Of a DNA stretch of 64,000 nt, positions 8,855 to 16,901 are shown piece by piece (position 1 is the stretch's first letter; the number at the start of each line of letters is the position of its first letter). This DNA is from an uncultured Oscillospiraceae bacterium. Lineage in GTDB: Bacteria; Bacillota; Clostridia; Oscillospirales; Acutalibacteraceae. The stretch spans positions 3,614-67,613 of the forward strand of contig UQQT01000009.1 of NCBI GenBank assembly GCA_900543395.1, written 5' to 3'. The position numbers and the translations under genes were made by a program. The notes under the pieces were generated by a model. The model had not been told where the DNA came from. It did not search any database and saw only the letters and a list, made by a program, of their open reading frames with translations.

Positions 8855-8870
8855 TGTCTCATTTGAGACA
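8855..8870. promoter_or_regulatory. Palindromic operator TGTCTC-ATTT-GAGACA
   Basis: A perfect 6+4+6 palindrome lies directly downstream of the -10 box of the Crp/Fnr gene promoter and covers the expected transcription start. Size and symmetry fit a Crp/Fnr dimer site. Its position over +1 suggests autorepression. Confidence 0.7.
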
Positions 8871-8899
8871 AATATACCACATTAAATGAAGCTTGTCAA
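8871..8899 (-). promoter_or_regulatory. Sigma-A promoter of the Crp/Fnr-ABC operon
   Basis: On the minus strand TTGACA (8894-8899), a 17-base spacer and TATATT (8871-8876). The start would fall inside the palindrome at 8855-8870. Confidence 0.8.
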
Positions 8900-8931
8900 T
8901 AAAAAAATCCCGAAGCCGTAAAGCCTCGGGA
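8900..8931 (-). terminator. Intrinsic terminator of the YhhN-like gene
   Basis: On the minus strand TCCCGAGGC, a short loop and GCTTCGGGA are followed by seven T residues. The terminator abuts the -35 box of the next minus-strand promoter. Confidence 0.85.
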
Positions 8932-8946
8932 CAAAAATAATTAGTT

Positions 8947-9666
8947 TTATTTAAGAAACAGAAGCGAAGAAGCGATAACGAACTGCGCTATATAGTACGT
9001 TACGTGATTGGTTATAATATCTACGGGTCTGTTTTTGCCCTCGCCGAAATATGTTCCCGAGAGAATGAGGTCGGAGATGAGGAAGAATATTCCGCCGACG
9101 AACATGAAGTTGAGCGTCATAACCTTAAACGAATTCATAAGCGCGAGTGAACCGCTTAACAGAGTCATTGAAATGAGGATGGACGCATAGACCATCGAAA
9201 TTGCCTTAAATTTGCCGTATTCGAGCTTCATGAGCTTTGCTCCGAGAACCGTGGCGCATCCGAGCGCAATACCGATAACGAGGGGAAGAATAACGTAGAG
9301 AAGCTTCGATGTGTCGGCAAAGTAACGGATAATTCCTATTATAAAGAGAATGTGACCCGCAGCGAACGCGAGGAATCCCGCAAACGTGTGAACATCCTCG
9401 TCCGGCTTATAAACGAATTTGAGGTCGAGCCATATATCGCCGAACAGCCCGAACAGAAGCCCTATGATAATATAATAGGAGAACCTGCCGATAGGAGAGG
9501 CGAGCGCGTCCGAGCATAACAGCGCGGAAACAGCAGTCGACATGAACAGAGCCGATACGAACGACTTTGCCATAGCCGCCTTTGCTGTGGAGGCGGAGAC
9601 TCTCATTTTTAAAAACACGACGAGAGCGATTACGCCTAAAATGATGCTGAAGTAGTAAATAAACAT
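8947..9666 (-). CDS. YhhN-family membrane protein (lysoplasmalogenase-like)
   Basis: This 239-residue integral membrane protein has seven or eight hydrophobic segments. It shows the family hallmarks GLLFGLFGDIWLDL (acidic residue pair in a helix) and FFLISDLILSGTYF near the C-terminus. The YhhN/TMEM86 family includes lysoplasmalogenases that hydrolyse the vinyl-ether bond of lysoplasmalogens. Many anaerobic Clostridia make plasmalogens, which fits. It is a single-gene unit with its own promoter and terminator. Confidence 0.75.
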   Translation of the reverse strand: MFIYYFSIILGVIALVVFLKMRVSASTAKAAMAKSFVSALFMSTAVSALLCSDALASPIGRFSYYIIIGLLFGLFGDIWLDLKFVYKPDEDVHTFAGFLAFAAGHILFIIGIIRYFADTSKLLYVILPLVIGIALGCATVLGAKLMKLEYGKFKAISMVYASILISMTLLSGSLALMNSFKVMTLNFMFVGGIFFLISDLILSGTYFGEGKNRPVDIITNHVTYYIAQFVIASSLLFLK

Positions 9667-9702
9667 AAAATTTACCTGCTTTCTTTATTACTGTTTGGTG
9701 AT

Positions 9703-9731
9703 ATTATAAAATATATTTCAATATTTTTCAA
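9703..9731 (-). promoter_or_regulatory. Sigma-A promoter of the YhhN-like gene
   Basis: On the minus strand TTGAAA (9726-9731), a 17-base spacer and TATAAT (9703-9708). Confidence 0.75.
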
Positions 9732-9770
9732 GTGGTGTTGTAAATATAGAACTAATTTTTTTTATATGTG

Positions 9771-9799
9771 TTGACAAAGACGCTTTTTAATATCATAAT
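9771..9799 (+). promoter_or_regulatory. Sigma-A promoter of the lipoprotein-HAD-topB genes
   Basis: TTGACA (9771-9776), a 17-base spacer and CATAAT (9794-9799), about 28 bases before the lipoprotein start codon. Confidence 0.75.
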
Positions 9800-9827
9800 T
9801 ATATATATACTTTTTCGGAGGTAAACG

Positions 9828-10565
9828 ATGAAATTTCGATCCGTTTTATCAATATTTATAAGTTTAATTTTTCTGACCGCGGTTTTTTCCGCGTGCTCGA
9901 AGAATGATAATAAAATAGTCGACCCGTACGGCGAGTCAACATCGAACGACGCGCAGAATAACAATTCCGATTCCGTCCCCCCGTCGCAGTCTCTTCATCT
10001 CGACGAGTCATGGCGCGAGTGCTACGCACTGACATACGATTTTTTTGACAGCCGTGAGGGCTCGTCGACCATAACCGAATTTTATGACGGAACGAAGTAT
10101 ATTTCCGCCGATGCCCAGTCCGGAATCGTAACGTACATCGTCCCTGCGGACGGTTTTCTTACCGAGTATTTTCTTGATACAAAGGAGCAAAAAGGCACCG
10201 TAAGTATAGTCGGGGGAACCGATTTAAAAAGCATTGTGACGGGATTTTATGCTTTGAGCGCAACGGACGTACGCCTGCCCGATTATTCTAATACCAACAA
10301 AACAGGAATTACGCTTATCGCCGGCAGAAACGCGACCGAGTATATTCAGACGGGCGTTTACGGTACGGATAATCAGCAGGGAACCGCAAAAATATACGTC
10401 GATGATCTGTACGGATTTACTTCAAAGCTCGAATTCTACAATTCGTCGAGAGAGATGCTTTTGAGCTGGGAACTTAAAGGTATAAATACGGATGAGGATT
10501 ACGTAAAGAAAAACATGCCCGTTATCGACCTCACCGCATATGAAATAACGGAGGGTCAGGCTTGA
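9828..10565 (+). CDS. Lipoprotein of unknown function
   Basis: This 245-residue protein begins with a clear lipoprotein signal (hydrophobic ILSIFISLIFLTA, lipobox VFSAC, cysteine around residue 23). A disordered Asn/Ser/Gln-rich linker follows (residues 35-60). The remaining domain looks beta-rich with alternating Thr/Tyr strands, but I recognise no family. GGAGG precedes the ATG. It is one base from the HAD gene, so they share a message, but no functional link is evident. Confidence 0.75.
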   Translation: MKFRSVLSIFISLIFLTAVFSACSKNDNKIVDPYGESTSNDAQNNNSDSVPPSQSLHLDESWRECYALTYDFFDSREGSSTITEFYDGTKYISADAQSGIVTYIVPADGFLTEYFLDTKEQKGTVSIVGGTDLKSIVTGFYALSATDVRLPDYSNTNKTGITLIAGRNATEYIQTGVYGTDNQQGTAKIYVDDLYGFTSKLEFYNSSREMLLSWELKGINTDEDYVKKNMPVIDLTAYEITEGQA

Positions 10566-10566
10566 T

Positions 10567-11385
10567 ATGGGGATTTTCAACGGGTATCTCATAGCCTCCG
10601 ATTTTGACGGAACGTTTGCCGGCGGCAACGGCGAAATTCCGCAGAGGAATATAGATAAAATTAAATATTATATATCAGAGGGCGGGAAATTTACCGTCTC
10701 TACCGGCAGAACCTATCAGGGATTTCATAAGTATGCCCCCGCGTATATAAACGCGCCCGTGCTTTTATGCAACGGAGTCACCGCCTACGATTATGAAAAA
10801 AATGAGATGATATTTAACCTCGGAATGGGCAGAAACGCGTTAAGCGCAGCGGACAGAATTCATGAGGTTTATCCTGACGTATCGATTGAGGTTTATCCGT
10901 TCGGAAAAACGTACGTTTACTCCCCGTGCGAAAAAACCGACGCGCATCTTATTAATCAGGATATTGAATTTAAAATAACAGAAAACGGCTCTTCCATTGA
11001 GACTCCCGTTATGAAAATGATGCTGTACGCGGGAGCTGACGGACATGATATTCTTGCCGATATCGCAGAGAATGTTATCGCTGATTTTGAGGGAGTTTCG
11101 TATATCCGGGGATTTAAAAAATGGCTCGAAATAGTCGGCGAGGGCGCGGACAAGGGAACGGGGCTTCACGCGCTCGGCTCGGCTCTGGGAATTGATGATG
11201 ATAAACTGATAGCCGTAGGCGACGGGTATAACGATGTTGATATGCTTTTGTCCGTTGAAAATTCATTCGTTCCCGAAAACGGATGCGAAAAAGCGAAGGA
11301 GTGCGCAAAATATATTGTCTGTTCAAATGACGACGGATGCATTGCCGACGTTATAGATATACTGGAGAAAAAAATATGTACCTGA
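10567..11385 (+). CDS. HAD-superfamily hydrolase, Cof type
   Basis: This 272-residue Cof-type phosphatase has motif I ASDFDGTFAG (nucleophile Asp near residue 13), motif II STGRTYQG, a C2B-type cap domain, the motif III lysine region and motif IV AVGDGYNDVDML. The family dephosphorylates sugar phosphates, pyridoxal phosphate or FMN; the substrate is open. The ATG follows the lipoprotein stop by one base, and the gene end overlaps the topB start by ten bases. Confidence 0.85.
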   Translation: MGIFNGYLIASDFDGTFAGGNGEIPQRNIDKIKYYISEGGKFTVSTGRTYQGFHKYAPAYINAPVLLCNGVTAYDYEKNEMIFNLGMGRNALSAADRIHEVYPDVSIEVYPFGKTYVYSPCEKTDAHLINQDIEFKITENGSSIETPVMKMMLYAGADGHDILADIAENVIADFEGVSYIRGFKKWLEIVGEGADKGTGLHALGSALGIDDDKLIAVGDGYNDVDMLLSVENSFVPENGCEKAKECAKYIVCSNDDGCIADVIDILEKKICT

Positions 11386-13568
11386 TTATAGCGGAGAAGC
11401 CGTCGCTTGCAAGGAATATAGCGGCCGGTATCGGCGGTATGCAAAAAAGAAACGGATATCTTCAGTCAGAGAGGTATATCGTAACGTGGGCGTTCGGTCA
11501 CCTCTTTTCTTTATGCGATATCGAGGATTATACGGGACCTACGTCCACGGGACGCTGGAGCATGGAGAACCTGCCGTGCTTTCCCGATAATTTTAAATTC
11601 AAATTAAAAACGAACGCCGACAAGCAGGTTGACCCTGGTGTACAGCGACAGTTCGACATTATAAAATCGCTGTGTATGCGTTCGGATGTCGAAGCTATTG
11701 TCAACGCGGGCGACGCGGACAGAGAGGGCGAAATTATAATAAGACTGTGCGTTATGAACGCGCTCGAAAACGAAAAGCCTTTTTACAGACTGTGGCTGCC
11801 CGACCAGACACCCGAAACGGTCAGAAAAGCGCTGGGGGAGATGAAGCCCGAGTCCGAATACGATCTGCTTGCCTCCAAGGGCTTTGCGAGGACTTACATA
11901 GACTGGCTTTTCGGCGTGAATTTAACGCGTTACGCGACACTGAAAACAGGAACTCTGCTTCGTGTAGGCAGGGTTATAGTTCCTATTGTCAAGGCGATAT
12001 ACGACCGCGACATGGCTATAAGGAATTTTAAGCCCGATATATATTACTCCGTGACAAGCAGTGCAAAAACCGACGGCGAGACGGTCGAGCTTACGAGCAA
12101 GTCGAGGTTTTCAAAGGATGAAAAGGACAAGGCTCTTGCTTTATGTGAAAAGTATAATTCTTCAAAAGCGGTTGTAACGAACGTTAAGTCGAAAAAGGAT
12201 ATCATAAAGCCCGGCAAGCTTTACTCATTGTCAAAGCTTCAGAACGTACTGGGTAAAAAATATAAGATGTCAATGGAGCAGAGCCTTAAAACAGTTCAGA
12301 AGCTTTATGAGGACGGATATCTTACTTACCCGAGAACAAACTCCGAATATCTTGCGGCTGCCGAAAAGGATAAGATAAAAACGATTATAAAAAATATAGC
12401 GGATATGGGTTATCACATTGAATTCAAGGATAAAAAGACCATATTCGACGACAGCAAAATAGAGTCGCACTCAGCACTTACTCCGACATATAAGATTCCG
12501 CCCAAGGGCAAGCTTTCGGAGGACGAAAACAAGGTTTATTCGACAGTGTTCAGACGGTTCGCCGCCGTGTTCTGTGCGGAGGACTGTACGGCGCAGAAAA
12601 CGGAGCTTACCGTAAACGTCGGCGGATATGAGGATTTTGTTTTAAAGGGAACGGTAATTCTCGAAAAGGGCTGGATGAAATACGACGACCCGAACAGAAA
12701 AGATAAGCTTTTGCCGAAATTAAAAAAGGGCGACGAAGTAAATATAGACTTTAAGTTATGCGAAAAGGAGACGTCTCCGCCAAAGCATTATACGATAGAG
12801 ACTCTTAATAATTATCTTAAAAATCCGTTCAGGGAGGAGAAGGCCGCCGCATCCGACAGTGAGAACGAGGACGATTCGGAGGATTACCGCGCGATATTCG
12901 AGGGACTCGAGCTCGGAACGGAGGCTACTCGTACGGGCATAATCGACAACGCCGTAAAGAGCGGATATATCGAGCTTAAAAAGGACGTTTACAAAATTCT
13001 GCCGGGCGGAGAATTTTTGATAGAGTCGATTTCGTATATGAATATTTCGATGGACAAATACAAAACGAGCACGCTTTCAAAGGCTTTAAAAAGCGTTTAT
13101 CACGGCAGAATGACCGTAGATGAGAGCGTAAAGCTCGCAAGGGATGAAATTTCCGAGGTGTTCAATAAGAAAAATACAGACCTGTCCGATGATGCGGACA
13201 ACGGATTCTACGGAGATATCGTCGGTAAATGTCCGATTTGCGGGTGCGACGTTAAAAAGGGCAGATACTCCTATGGATGCACGGGGTATAAATCGGGATG
13301 TAAATTCAAGGTAAATCTTGTTGTTGCAAAACGCGTTATTTCCGTAAGCAACGTTAAACTGCTTCTTGAAACGGGGAAAAGCGGATTTATCAAGGGCTTT
13401 GTTTCGAAAACGGGAACGCCGTTCGACGCGTATTTAAAGCTCGATAAGGATAAAACGGTTTTTGAGTTCGACAATTCGCAAAGACCGAAGAATTCAAACT
13501 TTACACGTTCATATGCCGACTCCCGGCACGGACCCGACGATGAGATCCCCGAACCGATGTTTGTATAG
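11376..13568 (+). CDS. topB: DNA topoisomerase III
   Basis: This 730-residue type IA topoisomerase cuts and passes single strands via a tyrosine. It starts with the Toprim motif MYLIIAEKPSLARNIA and has NAGDADREGEIIIRL (metal-binding acidic triad) and the active-site region GYLTYPRTNSEYL. The C-terminus carries one zinc-ribbon-like unit, GKCPICGCDVKKGR...CTGYKSGCKF. I take the ATG at 11376-11378, inside the end of the HAD gene, because the protein family begins exactly there. An acidic insert (SDSENEDDSED) precedes the gate domain. A terminator follows. Confidence 0.9.
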   Translation: MYLIIAEKPSLARNIAAGIGGMQKRNGYLQSERYIVTWAFGHLFSLCDIEDYTGPTSTGRWSMENLPCFPDNFKFKLKTNADKQVDPGVQRQFDIIKSLCMRSDVEAIVNAGDADREGEIIIRLCVMNALENEKPFYRLWLPDQTPETVRKALGEMKPESEYDLLASKGFARTYIDWLFGVNLTRYATLKTGTLLRVGRVIVPIVKAIYDRDMAIRNFKPDIYYSVTSSAKTDGETVELTSKSRFSKDEKDKALALCEKYNSSKAVVTNVKSKKDIIKPGKLYSLSKLQNVLGKKYKMSMEQSLKTVQKLYEDGYLTYPRTNSEYLAAAEKDKIKTIIKNIADMGYHIEFKDKKTIFDDSKIESHSALTPTYKIPPKGKLSEDENKVYSTVFRRFAAVFCAEDCTAQKTELTVNVGGYEDFVLKGTVILEKGWMKYDDPNRKDKLLPKLKKGDEVNIDFKLCEKETSPPKHYTIETLNNYLKNPFREEKAAASDSENEDDSEDYRAIFEGLELGTEATRTGIIDNAVKSGYIELKKDVYKILPGGEFLIESISYMNISMDKYKTSTLSKALKSVYHGRMTVDESVKLARDEISEVFNKKNTDLSDDADNGFYGDIVGKCPICGCDVKKGRYSYGCTGYKSGCKFKVNLVVAKRVISVSNVKLLLETGKSGFIKGFVSKTGTPFDAYLKLDKDKTVFEFDNSQRPKNSNFTRSYADSRHGPDDEIPEPMFV

Positions 13569-13577
13569 TATATAATA

Positions 13578-13617
13578 ATACCGTAAATTCATTGGTTTTA
13601 CGGTATTAGTTTTTTTG
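13578..13617 (+). terminator. Intrinsic terminator after topB
   Basis: ATACCGTAAA, an 8-base loop and TTTTACGGTAT are followed by TAGTTTTTTT. Confidence 0.85.
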
Positions 13618-13640
13618 TTATGGAATATAAAGTATCAATG

Positions 13641-13669
13641 TTGAAATTGTGCAAATAATAATGTATAAT
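13641..13669 (+). promoter_or_regulatory. Sigma-A promoter placing +1 at the start codon
   Basis: TTGAAA (13641-13646), a 17-base spacer and a perfect TATAAT (13664-13669). Position +1 is expected near 13676, which is the A of the ATG. Confidence 0.75.
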
Positions 13670-13675
13670 CAAAAT

Positions 13676-14194
13676 ATGGAAAAGTACAATGTTGTAAGAA
13701 GCCGGCGAAAGACGCTTGCGATTCATATAGAAAACGATTTGTCCGTGACGGTAAAGGCTCCGCTGTTTCTGTCTGACGAGGTTATAAAAAGAGAAGTCGA
13801 AAAACACGAAAAGTGGATAGAAAACACGCGGAAAAAAATTAAAAAACGGGCGTGTGAAAAGCCGTGCTTGAATGAGACAGAAAAGGAACGGCTTAAAAAA
13901 GAAGCGTACGAATATTTGAGCGAACGCACGAGGTATTACAGCGGAAAAACCGGGTTAAAATATTCTTACATTAAAATAACGTCCGCCGAAAAGCGGTTCG
14001 GGAGCTGTAATTCAAATGGCGGGATATGCTATTCGTACCGTCTCATGCTTTACGACAAGCGCGCCGTTGATTACGTCGTTGTTCACGAGCTGTGTCATAC
14101 CGTACATATGAACCACTCCGCGCGGTTTTACGCGCTGGTTCAGAGTATTCTTCCCGATTGGAAAGAGCGGGAAAGACTTTTAAAGGGCGGATGA
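13676..14194 (+). CDS. YgjP/SprT-like zinc metallopeptidase-domain protein (DUF45)
   Basis: This 172-residue protein has the family hallmarks: the N-terminal RSRRKTLAIHI strand, KRFGSCNSNGGICYSYRLML and the zinc motif VVHELCHTVHMNHSARFY (HExxH). The upstream in-frame ATGs at 13649 and 13661 lie inside the promoter, so I place the start at 13676, which gives an mRNA with essentially no 5' leader and no Shine-Dalgarno. Family members are putative metal-dependent proteases linked to DNA repair or restriction in some genomes. The role here is unknown. It heads a run of closely spaced small genes. Confidence 0.8.
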   Translation: MEKYNVVRSRRKTLAIHIENDLSVTVKAPLFLSDEVIKREVEKHEKWIENTRKKIKKRACEKPCLNETEKERLKKEAYEYLSERTRYYSGKTGLKYSYIKITSAEKRFGSCNSNGGICYSYRLMLYDKRAVDYVVVHELCHTVHMNHSARFYALVQSILPDWKERERLLKGG

Positions 14195-14201
14195 CATAAA
14201 A

Positions 14202-14357
14202 ATGAAAAGGGCGAATCTTATAATAATTCAGATTCTTATATCGGCGGTGAGCGTTATATGTATTAATATAATTTCGTCCGATATGAATAAATCCGATACA
14301 CCGTCGAACGCAGTGCTTGTAAATTGTATTTTTTATGACGATACGGAGGAAATATAA
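14202..14357 (+). CDS. Small single-pass membrane protein (51 aa)
   Basis: This 51-residue reading frame begins MKRANLIIIQILISAV, has one hydrophobic segment (residues 5-24) and a polar tail ending DDTEEI. It fills the whole gap between the YgjP stop and the MutT start: it begins 7 bases after the former and stops one base before the latter. A weak AAAGGGCGG region precedes it. Coding status is inferred from fit and membrane character only; no family is recognised. Confidence 0.5.
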   Translation: MKRANLIIIQILISAVSVICINIISSDMNKSDTPSNAVLVNCIFYDDTEEI

Positions 14358-14358
14358 A

Positions 14359-14754
14359 ATGATAAGAGACGTTACAGCCGCCGTTTTTATCAAGGAAGGC
14401 AAAGTTATGATATGCCGGCGTCCGCCGAATAAGGGCAACGCCCTCAAATGGGAGTTCCCCGGGGGGAAATCCGAACCGGGCGAGACTCTTGAGGAGTGTT
14501 TAAGGCGCGAATGCGATGAGGAGCTCGGAATCGAAATTTCCGTCGGCAGGGAGATTTGCGCGACTCAATACGAATATCCGGATATCACGGTAAAGCTTCA
14601 CTTCCTGCTCTCGGAAATAGTATCGGGAACGCCCGAAATGAAAGAGCATGTTGATATCAAATACATAACAAAAAGCGAACTGTCCGATTACGATTTCTGC
14701 CCTGCGGACAGGGATATAGTTAAAATTCTTGCGGAGGAGAATTATCTTGACTGA
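14359..14754 (+). CDS. mutT: MutT-type Nudix hydrolase (8-oxo-dGTP diphosphatase)
   Basis: This 131-residue Nudix protein has the complete box GGKSEPGETLEECLRRECDEELGI (residues 36-59, matching GX5EX7REUXEEXGU). The first strand DVTAAVFIKEGKVMICRR and overall length match MutT, which removes oxidised dGTP from the nucleotide pool. The start is the ATG at 14359 with GGAGG seven bases upstream. Its end overlaps the next gene by eight bases. Confidence 0.85.
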   Translation: MIRDVTAAVFIKEGKVMICRRPPNKGNALKWEFPGGKSEPGETLEECLRRECDEELGIEISVGREICATQYEYPDITVKLHFLLSEIVSGTPEMKEHVDIKYITKSELSDYDFCPADRDIVKILAEENYLD

Positions 14755-15151
14755 TTTTACGTTTAAAACATTCAGAGTAAACGACGTATCGTTTGTAAAC
14801 AGACTCGTTCCGAATACGAAAATCGAGATAGGCAACAAGTATTCATATAACGTCGGATATTCTAAAAACGATATATGCCGGGGCGAATTCACGGCTGAAA
14901 TATTTGATAAAAACAACAGGGACAATTTTTACATAAAGGTTGTTCTCGTCGGAGTTTTCTCATTTAACGACGGAACGAAAAAGGAAAAGCTTCACGTCGA
15001 GACATTCAAGACTCTTTTTCCGGTTGTTCGCTCATATATTATAACTCTTACGTCGAACGCGGGTATTCCGCCCGTCATAATTCCGAATGCGGACATAGAC
15101 AATCAGGATATATACCGCGTCGATCTTAACAATAACAACAGGGAATCATAA
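14747..15151 (+). CDS. SecB-like export chaperone domain protein
   Basis: This 134-residue protein, read from the TTG at 14747 because GGAGGAG lies seven bases upstream, has a SecB-like pattern. Alternating beta strands are followed by a C-terminal helix with TFKTLFPVVRSYIITLTSNAGIPP and PNADIDNQDIY, comparable to the LFPYAR...GFPALNL part of SecB. Firmicutes carry scattered SecB-like proteins, some acting as antitoxin chaperones; no toxin gene is adjacent, so an export or general chaperone role is the simpler guess. The start lies inside the end of mutT. Confidence 0.55.
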   Translation: MTDFTFKTFRVNDVSFVNRLVPNTKIEIGNKYSYNVGYSKNDICRGEFTAEIFDKNNRDNFYIKVVLVGVFSFNDGTKKEKLHVETFKTLFPVVRSYIITLTSNAGIPPVIIPNADIDNQDIYRVDLNNNNRES

Positions 15152-15159
15152 AATAAGAT

Positions 15160-16434
15160 ATGAATAACACAAAAAGCGTCCCCGCGTTTTTCAGAAATGC
15201 GGATTTACCTGATTACGACTGCGGCGACGGCGTGATAATGAAAATATACCGTTCTTCGTCAATGGGAGAATTAGATTTGTATGTCGACGAATTATTGTCG
15301 GCGGGATTCTCTCTTTACGATAAGCAGATAAGAGAGAATAATAGCTTTTACGTTTTCTTTTTGGGCGATACAAAAGTATTTGCAAGTTTCTGCGAGTGCG
15401 ATAATACAGTGAGAATTATTATTGATAATTACACTGTTCTGCCCTCGAAAGATCCCGAATGCGCAGCGAAAATTACAGATACCGTTCTCTATCAGTTCGA
15501 AACGGATCACAGTCTTATCGACTGCGGAATGTGCTATATAGTTAAATGCTCCGACGGAAGCTTTTTTATAATCGATTCTGCGCACATGTACTCGGTAAAC
15601 GACAACGACAGGCTTCACGATTTTTTGCGTTCGATTAACGGAGCAGGAGAGAAAATACATATCGCAGGCTGGTTTTTCAGCCACGGACATACGGATCATA
15701 TATGTAAATTCATGGATTTTCTCAAATATAACATGTCCGACTGTGTTATCGACGGAATTTATTATAACTTTGTCGCTCCCGGTCATAAGGACGAGGGTGA
15801 GTGGGAGGAATCCGAAAGAGCCGTCAGAATAAATTTTGCGTCTCTTTTAAAGGAGCATCCCGAGATTAAAAAATACAAGCTTCATTCGGGTCAGCATTTT
15901 TATATAAACGAGCTTGAATTTTATGTACTTGCGACTCATGAGGACGTGTACCCGAATTCGATGAGCAACTTTAATGATACGTCGACGGCTCTGCTGATGA
16001 CGTATGCGGGGACGCGCGTAAGCTTCCCCGGCGACGGCGGACGTATGATAAGCGACATTATGACATCGAGATATTCGGATGAATTAAAGTGCGATATTAT
16101 GCAGGTTTCCCACCACGGACACATGGGATGCAGGACGGAATTCTATGAAAAATCGAACGCGAAAACCGCGCTGTTCCCGAATACGAGAATCAAACTTGAC
16201 GAGGAAAACGAGAAGCTCGAGGAAAACCGCAGAATTATAGAGCTCGCCGACAGATATTACGTTTCAAGCGAGGGAACCGTAGGACTGCCCCTGCCGTATA
16301 AGGCGGGGAGCGAGATTGTATACCCGGATGAAACGACGGAGAATTTCGACGGAATATTCGCGCTGTGGGGATATGAGTATACGGATGAATTTAAGGAGGA
16401 AGTCAGAAATAATTTTCTTAAAAGACATAAATAA
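15160..16434 (+). CDS. Metallo-beta-lactamase-fold hydrolase
   Basis: This 424-residue cytosolic protein has an N-terminal region of about 130 residues without a recognised domain, then an MBL fold with the zinc motif FFSHGHTDHICKF (HxHxDH) and, further on, SFPGDGG and VSHHGHMGC. The last pattern resembles the ComEC/Rec2-associated MBL branch. Lack of a signal peptide or membrane segment argues against ComEC itself. It begins nine bases after the SecB-like gene. Substrate unknown. Confidence 0.75.
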   Translation: MNNTKSVPAFFRNADLPDYDCGDGVIMKIYRSSSMGELDLYVDELLSAGFSLYDKQIRENNSFYVFFLGDTKVFASFCECDNTVRIIIDNYTVLPSKDPECAAKITDTVLYQFETDHSLIDCGMCYIVKCSDGSFFIIDSAHMYSVNDNDRLHDFLRSINGAGEKIHIAGWFFSHGHTDHICKFMDFLKYNMSDCVIDGIYYNFVAPGHKDEGEWEESERAVRINFASLLKEHPEIKKYKLHSGQHFYINELEFYVLATHEDVYPNSMSNFNDTSTALLMTYAGTRVSFPGDGGRMISDIMTSRYSDELKCDIMQVSHHGHMGCRTEFYEKSNAKTALFPNTRIKLDEENEKLEENRRIIELADRYYVSSEGTVGLPLPYKAGSEIVYPDETTENFDGIFALWGYEYTDEFKEEVRNNFLKRHK

Positions 16435-16493
16435 AAATGTTTGAATGACCGATCTGTGTCATTCGAATGGTGTTTTATTGAATATAAAATATT

Positions 16494-16901
16494 TTATGAC
16501 GTAAAGCAAATATCCGACGTGTCGTCGAGCAGGATTTTTGTTCCGTCATCGAATATTATAACGCGGTCGAATTCGCTGACCGTTCGTACGTTGCCGGTGT
16601 GGACCTTATATGTTCCGCCGGCTTTTTTACTGTCGGGGACAAAGTACGTCACCGTTATCAGCGGGTGCTGAAACGCTCTGCGCATTACGTCGCGTACTTT
16701 TTCGTTGAGGGCTTCGAGGTCAGATTCGCCCAAAGGTATTCTCTCGTCCGTCTGTCTGCCGGCCTCCGTTATTACCGCTCCGAATCCCGTAAGCGCGGCG
16801 AACGGGGCGAACTGTGCCGCTCTGTCCGACATGGACATACGAGGTCTGTTGTTTGAAACATGGTGAGGCATATCTATTATATCGTCGTATCTGTCCGTCA
16901 T
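16494..16901 (-). CDS. YolD-like protein
   Basis: This 135-residue protein has the YolD-family features PRMSMSDRAAQFAPFAALTGF and a C-terminal beta domain (VTYFVPD...GGTYKVHTGNVRTV). YolD-like genes commonly accompany Y-family polymerases in Firmicutes. Here the start codon overlaps the polymerase stop by four bases, so the two are translationally coupled and share the SOS promoter. The molecular function is not established; it is often annotated as a UmuD-like partner. Confidence 0.8.
   Translation of the reverse strand: MTDRYDDIIDMPHHVSNNRPRMSMSDRAAQFAPFAALTGFGAVITEAGRQTDERIPLGESDLEALNEKVRDVMRRAFQHPLITVTYFVPDSKKAGGTYKVHTGNVRTVSEFDRVIIFDDGTKILLDDTSDICFTS

Noticed and set aside
16441..16671. 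Short + frame antisense to the YolD-like gene
   Set aside because: It lies opposite a well-supported coupled gene pair and has no start signal.
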